64,000 nt of DNA from CAG-103 sp905215475. GTDB lineage: Bacteria; Bacillota; Clostridia; Oscillospirales; Oscillospiraceae. The translations under genes and the position numbers were made by a program. The notes below the pieces were generated by a model, which worked only from the letters and a program-made list of their open reading frames with translations, was not told the DNA's origin and made no database searches. Location: positions 1-64,000 of the forward strand of contig CAJMPW010000007.1 in NCBI GenBank assembly GCA_905215475.1, given 5' to 3'. Positions 17,596-25,297 of the stretch are shown here, in pieces. Within the stretch, counting starts at the first letter, position 1. Each line of letters begins with the position of its first letter.

Positions 17596-18147
17596 TCAGT
17601 CATCCCAAGCAACCCATCTTGTCGATGTAAGTGCCCGCCACAGCGCATCTGCGTTTTCCAGCGACTGCGCGATGAACGTCTCGCTGTCAAAATCATAACG
17701 CACCACCTTGCCGGCTTCATCCGTCAGCAGCACTTCATTTGCCGCCAAAACGACCTGCACATCATCCGGAAGGCCGATAATCATTTTCTCCCGCGTTTGC
17801 CACAACGCCGTGCTTCCATACATCAGCGGCGTGGCTTTTGCCTCCTGGATAGTGGGCACCGCCAGCGCTTCACCCATGCGCTGGAGCGCTGCGTCCAGCA
17901 GCACAGCCTGTTCGATCCGCCCGCTTTCCTGAACGCTCACCGCTTCTTCTTTCGGTATCCGGCCGAGCATGCGCACCACTTCCGCCAGCAACTCCCGGCC
18001 GTTAGTTCGCTGCAGCATATCAACCTGTGCGCCGTATGCCCATTCGCGGCCAACCATGCCAATAACGCCGCCGGTCTCGTAGATCAACAGTTGATATCCC
18101 TTCGCTTCTTTCGCAGCCAACCGCGCCAAGCCTTTGTAATTCATCAT
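17596..18147 (-). CDS. Uncharacterised phage protein
   Basis: I set the start at ATG 18147 (MMNYKGLARL) with GGAGG six bases upstream; longer frames would overlap the gene before it. The 183-residue product has no motif I recognise. It has an alpha/beta pattern and ends TSTRWVAWDD. It sits between the DUF4406-like gene and the late activator, in the middle early operon. Confidence 0.6.
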   Translation of the reverse strand: MMNYKGLARLAAKEAKGYQLLIYETGGVIGMVGREWAYGAQVDMLQRTNGRELLAEVVRMLGRIPKEEAVSVQESGRIEQAVLLDAALQRMGEALAVPTIQEAKATPLMYGSTALWQTREKMIIGLPDDVQVVLAANEVLLTDEAGKVVRYDFDSETFIAQSLENADALWRALTSTRWVAWDD

Positions 18148-18148
18148 T

Positions 18149-18682
18149 TCACACCTCCTCGCTTCCCGGGACAATGCGATCCCAGCACTCTGCGCATATC
18201 TGCGGCACGCTTTTCTTTGTATTCCAGTTCTTCTCGCACAGACATTCAGTACCGTTTCCCGGCTCATATCCGTATTCCTCCGGACATCCCGCGCACCCGC
18301 CGATGAAGCGTGCATCCACCTTGTCCGGATGCTCGCGTGTCAACAAATCGCGGAACGAATATCCGCATCCTGCATTTTTGATTCCCTGCATTGATTTCAG
18401 GAACGAATCCCAGCTTGCAGCCGGAACGCCGACATAATCGCACCACGCGCGTTCCAGCGACGCGCCGGCGGATTCCACCCAGTCCGGAAGGAACACAACG
18501 TAGTCCACAGCCTCCATCTCAGCGAAGCAGATGCGCATATAGTCCAGCTTGGTCAGCCCCTCCGGCGCTGTGGCCGGATTGATGACCGTCGCGCCCAGCC
18601 GCTCGAGCTGTGCAGCCGCTCGGGCGAATTTTCCCTTATAGTCCGGATCCCCGGCGATTTTCCCGGATATGTAAATCTTCAT
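18149..18682 (-). CDS. DUF4406-like nucleoside 2-deoxyribosyltransferase-fold protein with Cys-rich tail
   Basis: The start is ATG 18682 (MKIYISGKIAGDPDY) after AGGAGGG. Residues 1-90 carry the DUF4406 pattern: YISGKI, LGATVINPATAPEGL and DYVVFLPDW, a fold related to nucleoside deoxyribosyltransferases. Residues 115-177 hold eight cysteines in pairs (CAGC, CLC, CAEC), likely a metal-binding knuckle. The enzyme substrate is not evident; phage members may alter nucleotide pools. Confidence 0.75.
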   Translation of the reverse strand: MKIYISGKIAGDPDYKGKFARAAAQLERLGATVINPATAPEGLTKLDYMRICFAEMEAVDYVVFLPDWVESAGASLERAWCDYVGVPAASWDSFLKSMQGIKNAGCGYSFRDLLTREHPDKVDARFIGGCAGCPEEYGYEPGNGTECLCEKNWNTKKSVPQICAECWDRIVPGSEEV

Positions 18683-18695
18683 GGTTGCCCTCCTT

Positions 18696-19697
18696 TCACG
18701 ATTCGATTCGTCCCTTAAAAGCATCGATCAGCTTCTCCGCAGCCGCTCGCAGCTTTGTCTGATTCTCGCCGCTGGCCTTTGCGATCAGCGCCAGCATGTC
18801 GTTCAGATTCCCCTGCACGGTGTCAAATACGATCTTGAACTGTGCCACCGTCACATCGCTCATCTCCAGCTTCCGGCGCGCCTCCTGCAGCTCCAGCTTC
18901 AGTCCGTCGCGCTCCTTGGCCACGTCGGCCGTGGCAGTTTCCAGCTTTTCTTCGGCAGCCTTGGCCGTGGCCTCCGCCTGCTCGCGCGCCTTTTCCGCCT
19001 TCTGCAGCTTCTTTCCCAGCCGCTCGAGCTCTTTCTGCGCAGCCGCCTTTTCTTCCTCTCGTGCCTTGGCCACAGCGCCCTCGTCCACCTGCACGGCCAC
19101 CTCGACCGGCCGGTTCTCCAGCGTGCGGACATTTTCCTGCAGCGCCCGGATCTGCGCCTGTGTCTCCGCCAGCTCCCGGCGGCGTGCCTCGGCCTCCTGC
19201 GCCGCCGTCTCTGCGTCTTTTTTCAGCCGCTCCGCCGCGCCCATCTGCTCGGCCAGCTTTTTCTCGTACAGATCCCGCTCGGCCTCGGCATCCTTCCTCG
19301 CCTGGATCAGCTCGTCCAACTCCCGCGCCGACATGTGCTCCACATCGTGCTCCTCGGCGAAGCTCTCCCGCTCGCTTTCCGGCAGCGCGAGCAGCCGCAA
19401 AGCATTGGAAATGCTCAAATTATTCAACGTTGGGTAATTTGATTCCGCCCCGAAAAGGGTCTGCTGCTGTGCCCCATACTCGCGGTACAGCGTCATAAAG
19501 CGCGATGCCGTGCTCTGGCTGAATTCCGTCTGTTCCTTCAGGTACGGCAGCCACTCCCCGTGGCCGATCATCTCCTTCACCTCGCACAGGCGGCGGCCAA
19601 TCTCGATGCCGAACCACAGCGTCATCTGCTTTGCCTGCGCCGTCAGGCCGCGGATCTCCGCGCCCACGGTCTCCGGCGTCCTTGTCAGTTCATTCAT
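18696..19697 (-). CDS. DUF3102-like coiled-coil protein
   Basis: The N-terminus (residues 20-75: GIEIGRRLCEVKEMIGHGEWLPYL, cited as GRRLCEVKEMIGHGEW) matches DUF3102 proteins. Residues 125-290 form a long Ala/Glu/Lys coiled coil with an alanine-rich heptad pattern. It overlaps PcfJ by ATGA and so is translated with it. DUF3102 members occur on conjugative elements and prophages. Function is unknown; a ParB-like or partition-linked role has been suggested by fold but is not shown here. Confidence 0.75.
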   Translation of the reverse strand: MNELTRTPETVGAEIRGLTAQAKQMTLWFGIEIGRRLCEVKEMIGHGEWLPYLKEQTEFSQSTASRFMTLYREYGAQQQTLFGAESNYPTLNNLSISNALRLLALPESERESFAEEHDVEHMSARELDELIQARKDAEAERDLYEKKLAEQMGAAERLKKDAETAAQEAEARRRELAETQAQIRALQENVRTLENRPVEVAVQVDEGAVAKAREEEKAAAQKELERLGKKLQKAEKAREQAEATAKAAEEKLETATADVAKERDGLKLELQEARRKLEMSDVTVAQFKIVFDTVQGNLNDMLALIAKASGENQTKLRAAAEKLIDAFKGRIES

Positions 19698-21316
19698 GCC
19701 GTTTTCTCCTTTGCTTCCAGTATTGGCTGCTTCTGCTTATCGCGGCGGCTGCCTGCGTGCACCCAGCCGAGCCACGCATCCAGAAACCATGCGTACCGCT
19801 CTTCCGGGTCCTGCGCATGGTTATACCCCTCGTTCCTATACCCATGGATCTGGCGGATCGTGTCCTTCCCCGTCAGCTCGATGGTCATCCACGGCCGCTC
19901 CGGCCGCTTCTCGTGCCGTAGGAACAGGATCGTCGTTTTCCCGTTCATGTGCCGCGCGGCGTAGCCGCCCACACAGTGGTGCAGCGTCTTGCCCTCGCGC
20001 ACGATCTCGCTGCCGCTCTTCGGCACCACGATGCGCAAGCCGCTCAGAGCAAATTCATACTTCCGGCACAGCTTCTTGTACCGCTTCTCGTAGGCCGCGC
20101 TGGCTGCTTGATCTCTTCGCATACCCAGCAGCTCGTCCGCCGCGTCGTGCCGCTCCCGCAGGTCTTTTGGCATGGCCACCGTCTGCTCCGTCAGGTCATA
20201 CCCCAGCTCGCGCGCCATGTGCAGATAGTCCACCCACAGCTCCACGCGCGTCTTGGTCTCGGCATATCGTGCCGCCTTTTCCAGCTTCACGCCGGCCGTC
20301 TCCGCGCACTCCTTGCACGCTTCCACCATCTGTCCCCCGCCAAGCTGCCGACAGAGATGGATGTACACGTCCGGCGTCAGCTCCGGCGCGGTCTCCCGCC
20401 AGCTTTTCAACGTCTCAAAGTCTCCGCCAGACTGCAGCCATGCGCGCGCCTCCTGCTTGCTCATTCGCATAAAGTCTGCCGGATTCGTCGCGCCCCAGTC
20501 CAGCGTCCGCCAGTTCTTCAGGCTGTGCACCACAAGCTGTGTTACCGCGCTGCCGAGGCCGATCTTCACGGCCATTTCGATCTGTGGCCACATCGCGTAG
20601 GCCGCCAGATAGGTCACAGCCCACTTCACCGGCTCGTCCCAGCGCTCCGCAAGCTCATAGCACATCCAGTCCTCAATCTGGCAGTAGCGCCACGCTTTCG
20701 TCTCGCTCAGCGCATCCGCGCCGATCACGGTATAGTCGCCCTGATAGCACGCCCAGCCCATCATGTTCGGCCGAAACGGCTCTGACACCGTCGCCTTCGC
20801 CTTCCAGTACGGCAGCGTCCACTCTCCGCAGCTCCATTCCCGCGTCCGCTCCCACATCTGCACCGTCCCCGGCGCGAGATAGTAGGCTTTCTGCCCCCAG
20901 CAGTTCATGTCGTAGTAGATTCCGTCATAGATCAGGCCCTTCGTGTAGCTGATCTCGATCTGCATCGCCTCGATCAGCAGTGCCTCTCCGTCCCGGCGTA
21001 AAAACGCAACGTGCGTTTTTTCCCGCAGGGAGCGCATCTGCTCTCCATATTTGCCGATGGCGTTCCACACGGCCACCTGCCCGCAAAACGGGCAGTTTCC
21101 CTCGCTGCCGTGCTTCGGCCCGTGCTTGCCAATGATCCCATGCTGCCGGCAGCACGTCGCCCACACCTCGCGCTTGCTGCCATAGGTCTCGAAAAACACG
21201 TGCGGCGTGAACAGATCGTGCACTGCGTCCTCTTCTTCTTGCGTTGGGTAGTGCCAGAACTTCCCCATGATCTCCTCGTGCCGCTCCGGCGGCAGGTTGC
21301 ATTTCAGATACTGCAT
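19694..21316 (-). CDS. PcfJ-like protein
   Basis: The 540-residue protein matches the PcfJ family: the C-terminal LHHCVGGYAARHMNGKTTI and FLRHEKRPERPWMTIEL segments are the family core, and the N-terminal CCRQHG...CPFCG cysteines suggest a zinc finger. PcfJ was first named from enterococcal conjugative plasmid pCF10, but many Clostridia phages encode it. It lies next to a PcfK-like gene as usual. Its molecular role is unknown. Confidence 0.82.
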   Translation of the reverse strand: MQYLKCNLPPERHEEIMGKFWHYPTQEEEDAVHDLFTPHVFFETYGSKREVWATCCRQHGIIGKHGPKHGSEGNCPFCGQVAVWNAIGKYGEQMRSLREKTHVAFLRRDGEALLIEAMQIEISYTKGLIYDGIYYDMNCWGQKAYYLAPGTVQMWERTREWSCGEWTLPYWKAKATVSEPFRPNMMGWACYQGDYTVIGADALSETKAWRYCQIEDWMCYELAERWDEPVKWAVTYLAAYAMWPQIEMAVKIGLGSAVTQLVVHSLKNWRTLDWGATNPADFMRMSKQEARAWLQSGGDFETLKSWRETAPELTPDVYIHLCRQLGGGQMVEACKECAETAGVKLEKAARYAETKTRVELWVDYLHMARELGYDLTEQTVAMPKDLRERHDAADELLGMRRDQAASAAYEKRYKKLCRKYEFALSGLRIVVPKSGSEIVREGKTLHHCVGGYAARHMNGKTTILFLRHEKRPERPWMTIELTGKDTIRQIHGYRNEGYNHAQDPEERYAWFLDAWLGWVHAGSRRDKQKQPILEAKEKTA

Positions 21317-21319
21317 GGC

Positions 21320-21670
21320 TCATACCCCGAAGAAGTCGTCCAGCTTCAGCAGCAGCCCCTCCGGCTTCGCGTCATCGCCGCACAGACGCACGTGCATCTG
21401 CACCTCAATCTCCGCGCCCGGGAAGTAGAACTGCACCGCCCGGCGGTACGCCTCGATGTCCGATATGCTCCCGCCCACGCCTTTGGCCACGGCCTGCATA
21501 CACTCTGGGAAGGTCCCGCCCTGCGCCACGGCCTGCGCAAACTCGCCGTCCTCTTCGCAGAACTTCTCCAGCGCCTCGCGCACGGTCGGCGCCATGGCGC
21601 GCTCCTTGTTCCCGCTCAGTCCCTTGTCATCGCGCAGCCGCTCGATGGCTTTCTCGTAAAATTCGTTCAT
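21320..21670 (-). CDS. PcfK-like protein
   Basis: The 116-residue product starts at ATG 21670 after GAGGAG. It contains EALEKFCEEDGEFAQAVAQG and VQMHVRLCGD, the PcfK pattern. It pairs with PcfJ, three bases downstream. Function is unknown. Confidence 0.78.
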   Translation of the reverse strand: MNEFYEKAIERLRDDKGLSGNKERAMAPTVREALEKFCEEDGEFAQAVAQGGTFPECMQAVAKGVGGSISDIEAYRRAVQFYFPGAEIEVQMHVRLCGDDAKPEGLLLKLDDFFGV

Positions 21671-21700
21671 AGGCACATCTCCTCTTCTCTTTTTCTCGTG

Positions 21701-22120
21701 TCAGTCATTCCCCGCGCCGAGCGCGAGCTGCCCGGCGGCATACAGCTCGTACACCGTCCGGCCGCGATCATCTGCCATATACGGCAGGAAGATCTGCTGC
21801 ATCGGCACATCACAGGATTCGATCAGCGCCATTTGTGCCAGCACCCAGTCGCGCACGTTCCGCCACGCGGTCATTTCCGCCTGCTCTCGGTCGGCCTTGA
21901 TCTTCTGCGCCGCGAACACTCGCAGCGTTCCGTCTACGGCCGCCGGCAGGCGGAAACCACGCGGTCCAACCGGCGTGTCGATCCCAAACGCGATCGCCTG
22001 CGGCTTGCCATTATCGTAGTCAATCATGATCTTGGTGGCGCCGTGGCGTGCAAGCGCGCCTTGGATTTCCCCGATGGACGTATATACGTCCACTTTCGTC
22101 GTATAGTTTTTGATTGCCAT
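21701..22120 (-). CDS. Uncharacterised phage replication-module protein
   Basis: The 139-residue product starts MAIKNYTTKVDVYTSIGEIQ and contains MIDYDNGKPQAIAFGIDTP. Proteins of this type are common in Clostridia prophages between recombination and PcfK genes. No catalytic motif is visible. GAGGTGG precedes the ATG. Confidence 0.6.
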   Translation of the reverse strand: MAIKNYTTKVDVYTSIGEIQGALARHGATKIMIDYDNGKPQAIAFGIDTPVGPRGFRLPAAVDGTLRVFAAQKIKADREQAEMTAWRNVRDWVLAQMALIESCDVPMQQIFLPYMADDRGRTVYELYAAGQLALGAGND

Positions 22121-22129
22121 GTGCCCACC

Positions 22130-22765
22130 TCACTCCGGATCGCCGAGAAACCGGATCACGCCCTGGCGCATCTGCACCCGGTACGGCTCGAGCTCCGCGG
22201 CTGTCATGTACTTATGGCCGAATAGTTCTTTCATGTTCTGCCAGTCCTCCCACATGACACGATACACTGCGCGCCCGCGCAGGCACACCAGCACAAACGC
22301 CAGCGCGCCCATATTGGCGTGCGATTCCAGTGCACGCGCCTGCTCTTCCGTGACCGCACTTTGCTGGATGCGGTCTTTGTCCGTTGCCTTGGCTTCAAAC
22401 ACGACACTGCTGCCGCCGCATAGCGTGCCCTGAAAATCCGGCTGCGCCTGCTTGGTGAAAACCGCCTCGAACGACCAGCAGCCGCTCGGATTCTGATGCC
22501 GGCCGGAAATGACCTTGATCGGCTCCGGCATCTTGTCGATCTCCGCGATGCCATGCGCCCGGTAATACGCGCAGGCCGTGAGGATCTGCGCCTCAAAGCC
22601 TTCCCCGGTCGCACGGCTGATACTCCCCTGTGCCTGACGCGCTGGGTTTTTCGCCGACTCCTCGGCGTGGAAAAACTGCAGCGCCTTTTCATACGCCACA
22701 GGATCCAGCTTGCGCGCCGCCTGTTTCTGATAGCGCGGCGGCAGGCTGTCCATACGGATTCCCAT
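22130..22765 (-). CDS. recU: RecU-like Holliday junction resolvase
   Basis: The 211-residue protein has GEGFE at 55-59, PDFQGT at 109-114, and the nuclease core VVFEAKAT with E124 and K126, all RecU-type active-site elements (D110, E124, K126). RecU cuts Holliday junctions in Firmicutes; phage forms resolve replication intermediates before packaging. It follows the Rep gene by 15 bases, so replication and resolution are coupled. Confidence 0.8.
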   Translation of the reverse strand: MGIRMDSLPPRYQKQAARKLDPVAYEKALQFFHAEESAKNPARQAQGSISRATGEGFEAQILTACAYYRAHGIAEIDKMPEPIKVISGRHQNPSGCWSFEAVFTKQAQPDFQGTLCGGSSVVFEAKATDKDRIQQSAVTEEQARALESHANMGALAFVLVCLRGRAVYRVMWEDWQNMKELFGHKYMTAAELEPYRVQMRQGVIRFLGDPE

Positions 22766-22780
22766 TGTGTGCGCTCCTTC

Positions 22781-23539
22781 CTATGTGGTGTCTTTGATCT
22801 CGTAATACTCCTGCCACGGCCAGCCGCTCAGTTCGTGCCAGCCGCTCTTATACTCAGACCCATCGTCAAAGCGATAGAGATGCATCCCCCGTCTGGCCTT
22901 CGGCTCTTTTCTCCACGTCTCGGCCTTGGCCACCTGATAGCGGATCTCCGGCTTGGCCATGCCGGCGCTGCAGGTATACCGCCGGCGGCGGATGCCCTGC
23001 TCGCGGCAGCGGCGCATGGTGGAGCGCGATTCCTTGATGAGGTAGGACGCGAGCTTTTCGTGGTTCTTGCGGTCATCGAGCATCTGGAAGCTGATAGACC
23101 CCGCGCCATTGGTCACCTTTGTCCAGGCAGCGGCGATGATCTGCGCGTCAAAGCGCGGCAGGAGGATGTGATGATGCACGTTCGTCATGTGCTTGGTTTC
23201 GAGCACGGCGATGTATTTCAGGCGCTTGCCCGCTTTGGCGTACGCCTTGCGCAGCTCGCGGAGGAACGCCGCCCTGTCCCGCTCGGCCTGTTCCAGCGTG
23301 ATCTCCTTGTCCCAGTAATGCAGGACCATGTGATAATCGCCATAGCGATAGTTACAGTTGATGAGCCAGCGCAGATGCTCCTCGGCCACGCGCTCGTTGA
23401 TGCGCTCCTGACACTTGGAGGTCTCCTTCTCGGATGATCGCTTGCGCGGCTTGACTTCCTTGCTGTGCACACGGGATGAATACATCTTGCGGTGCTCGAC
23501 CGTTTCCCCGCACACGACGGTGCGATGTACATACGGCAT
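22781..23539 (-). CDS. HUH-type replication initiator (REP_ORF2-G2P-like)
   Basis: The 252-residue protein has YIAVLETKHMTNVHHHILLP with the HUH metal site at H122-H124, and a candidate catalytic Tyr at Y166 in KLASYLIKES, the layout of rolling-circle Rep proteins with one active tyrosine. Such proteins nick one strand at an origin. The start ATG 23539 follows GGGAGG. The upstream gap contains a cruciform and a plus-strand small RNA (listed), which look like origin and copy-control elements. Confidence 0.78.
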   Translation of the reverse strand: MPYVHRTVVCGETVEHRKMYSSRVHSKEVKPRKRSSEKETSKCQERINERVAEEHLRWLINCNYRYGDYHMVLHYWDKEITLEQAERDRAAFLRELRKAYAKAGKRLKYIAVLETKHMTNVHHHILLPRFDAQIIAAAWTKVTNGAGSISFQMLDDRKNHEKLASYLIKESRSTMRRCREQGIRRRRYTCSAGMAKPEIRYQVAKAETWRKEPKARRGMHLYRFDDGSEYKSGWHELSGWPWQEYYEIKDTT

Positions 23540-23586
23540 GATTGCCTCCCTGTCTGTCTCCGGTCGAGTTAGTAATTGGTCTTACC

Positions 23587-23626
23587 GAAGCTGAAAACGC
23601 CTTGCGGCGTCAGCGTTTTTCGGCTT
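23587..23626. repeat. Cruciform upstream of rep, candidate nick/origin hairpin
   Basis: Arms GAAGCTGAAAACGC and GCGTTTTTCGGCTT pair (with one mismatch and one bulge) around a second hairpin CGCC-TTGC-GGCG. It lies 47 bases upstream of the HUH rep start. Origins used by HUH proteins often form such extruded hairpins, so this is a candidate double-strand origin; a terminator for upstream transcripts is the alternative. Confidence 0.5.
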
Positions 23627-23653
23627 GCAGGGCGGGCAGCTGTATGCTATAAT
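23625..23653 (+). promoter_or_regulatory. Strong extended -10 promoter on the plus strand
   Basis: TTGCAG (23625-23630) and TATAAT (23648-23653) are spaced by 17 bases, with TG one base before the -10. It points away from rep and leads into a short RNA that ends at a hairpin, not into a gene. Confidence 0.75.
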
Positions 23654-23659
23654 ATATAT

Positions 23660-23734
23660 AGTGTAGCGCGCCCTGTGCGCTATTGGGTTTTCACCGCCTG
23701 CGGGTTTGACGATCTTCGCAGGCGGTGTCTTTTT
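23660..23734 (+). ncRNA. Predicted 75-nt counter-transcribed RNA opposite the rep leader
   Basis: A consensus promoter upstream and a strong terminator at the 3' end define a transcript of about 75 nt on the strand opposite to the rep mRNA leader. A short hairpin (GCGC...GCGC, 23667-23681) precedes the terminator. No ORF of note fits inside. Small antisense RNAs of this design control Rep synthesis in rolling-circle plasmids; that function is inferred here. The RNA also abuts the 3' end of the minus-strand gene at 23733. Confidence 0.6.
23692..23734 (+). terminator. Intrinsic terminator of the small RNA
   Basis: An 11-bp perfect GC-rich stem (CACCGCCTGCG / CGCAGGCGGTG) with a 14-base loop is followed by TCTTTTT. 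On the minus strand it sits just after the gene at 23733-23966 and lacks a clear U-tract. Confidence 0.8.
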
Positions 23735-23966
23735 ATGTCTCCGGCGGTGCCCACATGACGCGCGCCCCGTGGACGACTTCCTGCCATGGGACGCCCCACA
23801 GCTCCGCCGCGCACTGGATCGCCGCGAACGGCGATGCGCACGGTACGACCACGGCCTTGCGCCCCGGGAGCGCCACCCGCGCGCGGCCATGCGCTGCCCA
23901 GCGGTCATTCCGGCGTCGCATGGCCAGCTCTGCCGGTGACATATATACGACCTCCGGGCGTCTCAT
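23733..23966 (-). CDS. Small basic phage protein
   Basis: The 77-residue protein starts MRRPEVVYMSPAELAMRRRN. ATG 23966 overlaps the upstream stop as ATGA. It is Arg-rich at the N-terminus and has WGVPWQEVVHGARVMW near the end. No family is recognised. Confidence 0.58.
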   Translation of the reverse strand: MRRPEVVYMSPAELAMRRRNDRWAAHGRARVALPGRKAVVVPCASPFAAIQCAAELWGVPWQEVVHGARVMWAPPET

Positions 23967-24118
23967 GCGACGCCGAGAGCAGCGAAGAGGATGTGGAACA
24001 CCCACCCCGCCAGCGCGATTCCGGCAAGGAAGGACGCGCAGACGATGCCGTCCTCAACGCCCCATACGATGTAGCGGCGGAATTTTTTCTTGTCGCGCGG
24101 ATCTCCGAATACCTTCAT
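23963..24118 (-). CDS. 51-residue membrane protein
   Basis: This gene is too short for usual ORF cut-offs. It reads MKVFGDPRDKKKFRRYIVWG, then one hydrophobic helix (about 24-50, DGIVCASFLAGIALAGWVFH). ATG 24118 overlaps the AbrB-like stop as ATGA and its own stop overlaps the next ATG as ATGA, so it is coupled on both sides. Positive residues before the helix predict the N-terminus in the cytoplasm. Confidence 0.7.
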   Translation of the reverse strand: MKVFGDPRDKKKFRRYIVWGVEDGIVCASFLAGIALAGWVFHILFAALGVA

Positions 24119-24387
24119 TCGCCGTCACTCCCCTCTGCCGTTCGGTACAGCATCTGCATGTTGTTCGCGCAGATAGCGCACATCGGCACATCGTGGATAT
24201 GTCGGACTCCGTCCACACTCCCGCAAAACGCACAGCCCGGCGCATACTTGCGCAGGATGATATTGTCTGCGTCTGTATAGATCTCCATGGGATCTCTCGT
24301 CCGGATGCCCATCGTCTGGCGCAGCTCCTTCGGCAGCACGATGCGGCCGAGGTCATCGACCCTCCTGATGATTCCTGTTGCTTTCAT
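24115..24387 (-). CDS. AbrB/SpoVT-like regulator with C-terminal Cys-rich knuckle
   Basis: Residues 1-45 are a SpoVT-AbrB DNA-binding domain (MKATGIIRRVDDLGRIVLPK, then ELRQTMGI). The C-terminus adds C52, C55, C70 and C73 (CAFC and CAIC), probably a zinc site. AbrB-like proteins bind DNA as dimers. It lies in the early operon, so it may tune phage early or host genes. AAGGAGAAACC precedes the ATG. Confidence 0.82.
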   Translation of the reverse strand: MKATGIIRRVDDLGRIVLPKELRQTMGIRTRDPMEIYTDADNIILRKYAPGCAFCGSVDGVRHIHDVPMCAICANNMQMLYRTAEGSDGE

Positions 24388-24408
24388 TGGTTTCTCCTTT
24401 CTCTTGAC

Positions 24409-24603
24409 CTATCTGGCCAGCATCTGGGCGAGCGCTACGGCGCTAATGCCCTCTTTCCCGCTGACGTTGTACCGCTCGCGGCACACCCGTCGGCTTTGCC
24501 CTGTATAATTGCTGACGTCTGTCACCGTCAGCACCCGGCGGCCGCCGGTGAACTTCAAGATTTCCTCCAGCTCAAGCCGGAAGGTTTCTTTTTCTCGCGG
24601 CAT
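24409..24603 (-). CDS. Small HTH-like phage protein
   Basis: I set the start at ATG 24603 (MPREKETFRLELEEIL), giving 64 residues. The TVTDVSNYTGQSRRVCRERY segment looks like a helix-turn-helix, as in small excisionase-like proteins. GGAGAG precedes the start. Excisionase is one possibility; the evidence is weak. Confidence 0.58.
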   Translation of the reverse strand: MPREKETFRLELEEILKFTGGRRVLTVTDVSNYTGQSRRVCRERYNVSGKEGISAVALAQMLAR

Positions 24604-24641
24604 ATGTACCTCTCTCCTTTTTGAAATCAGATGAACCGGCG

Positions 24642-24872
24642 TCATTCTCCACCCAGTTCATCCCCTGACAATCCAGCGCAAAAGCGCTCGAAGTCCGCTT
24701 CATTTCCGGCGCGGAACCGCTCCACATCAATGCCGGTAATGCTCAGCTCCGCTACACCTTCCTTCACGGCGAGGCGGATGCCGCCAACGCCGGCGCCGAT
24801 CATAACGCCGTCGAGCAGTACCGCGCTCTGCCTTCCGTTGCTCGCGATCATCATTTTCGCCACCCGGTGCAT
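24642..24872 (-). CDS. Small phage protein of unknown function
   Basis: The 76-residue product starts MHRVAKMMIASNGRQSAVLLDGVMIG. A very strong site, GGAGGTGAGGAT, precedes ATG 24872. No motif is recognised. Its leader is copy A of the repeated regulatory module. Confidence 0.62.
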   Translation of the reverse strand: MHRVAKMMIASNGRQSAVLLDGVMIGAGVGGIRLAVKEGVAELSITGIDVERFRAGNEADFERFCAGLSGDELGGE

Positions 24873-24945
24873 ATCCTCACCTCCTCGATAAATCCTTGTT
24901 TCCCCTTTGCGCGAGTGATAGAATCATTCCGAAAGGGATGGTTGA
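24870..24945. repeat. Divergent regulatory module, copy A
   Basis: It carries, on the minus strand, a GGAGGTGAGGAT-ATG start and, on the plus strand, a promoter with CCTTGTTT and TGATAGAATC. The same arrangement recurs at 25295 and, in part, at 25751. Confidence 0.6.
24896..24924 (+). promoter_or_regulatory. Promoter of the 97-residue membrane protein gene
   Basis: TTGTTT (24896-24901) and TAGAAT (24919-24924) are spaced 17 bases. The same pair precedes the gene at 25384. Confidence 0.65.
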
Positions 24946-25239
24946 ATGAAAGGCAATAAACTTCCTCCGCCACAGCCTTATGTCCAACGACCGTCGGACA
25001 AGGCCGTTGATGAATTCAGCAAAATGTCCGGTACAGAACGATCTGCATTCGCTGAAAACCCAAAAGCCAAAAAATATATCGACGTGACCTTGACAAGAGA
25101 AAAGCAGCGAAAGCGTTCCGCACGGAAAAGATGGTGGCGCGATAACTGGCTTGCGTTCTTGGCTATGTTGTTTGCGCTTATAGCCGCATTGCCCGTCATC
25201 ATCCAAGGAATTTCGACCATATTAGGATTCCTAATGTAA
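24946..25239 (+). CDS. Small C-terminally anchored membrane protein (moron)
   Basis: The 97-residue protein starts MKGNKLPPPQPYVQRPSDKA, has a very basic stretch (REKQRKRSARKRWWRD, about 50-66), then one membrane helix (LAFLAMLFALIAALPVI). It runs against the early operon with its own promoter and a weak AAGGGA site, which suggests an independently expressed accessory gene. The 3' end overlaps a small minus-strand gene by 41 bases. Confidence 0.68.
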   Translation: MKGNKLPPPQPYVQRPSDKAVDEFSKMSGTERSAFAENPKAKKYIDVTLTREKQRKRSARKRWWRDNWLAFLAMLFALIAALPVIIQGISTILGFLM

Positions 25240-25297
25240 TCGAATTCAGTAGCGTCGCTATGGATAATAGAATGTATCCGGCTCTTGTGGGCCTCAT
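25199..25297 (-). CDS. 32-residue membrane peptide
   Basis: It reads MRPTRAGYILLSIATLLNSI followed by TLGILIWSKFLG, essentially one membrane helix. A perfect GGAGGTGAGGAC precedes ATG 25297. The strong start and the repeated leader support translation even though the ORF is tiny. It may be a regulator, a leader, or a holin-like or toxin-like peptide; nothing decides between these. Confidence 0.55.
   Translation of the reverse strand: MRPTRAGYILLSIATLLNSITLGILIWSKFLG

Noticed and set aside
23576..23758. A 60-codon plus-strand ORF across the small RNA
   Set aside because: It starts before the promoter and spans the terminator; no ribosome site fits.
24877..25206. A 109-codon minus-strand ORF opposite the 97-residue membrane protein
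   Set aside because: It has no ribosome site and mirrors a better supported plus-strand gene with its own promoter.
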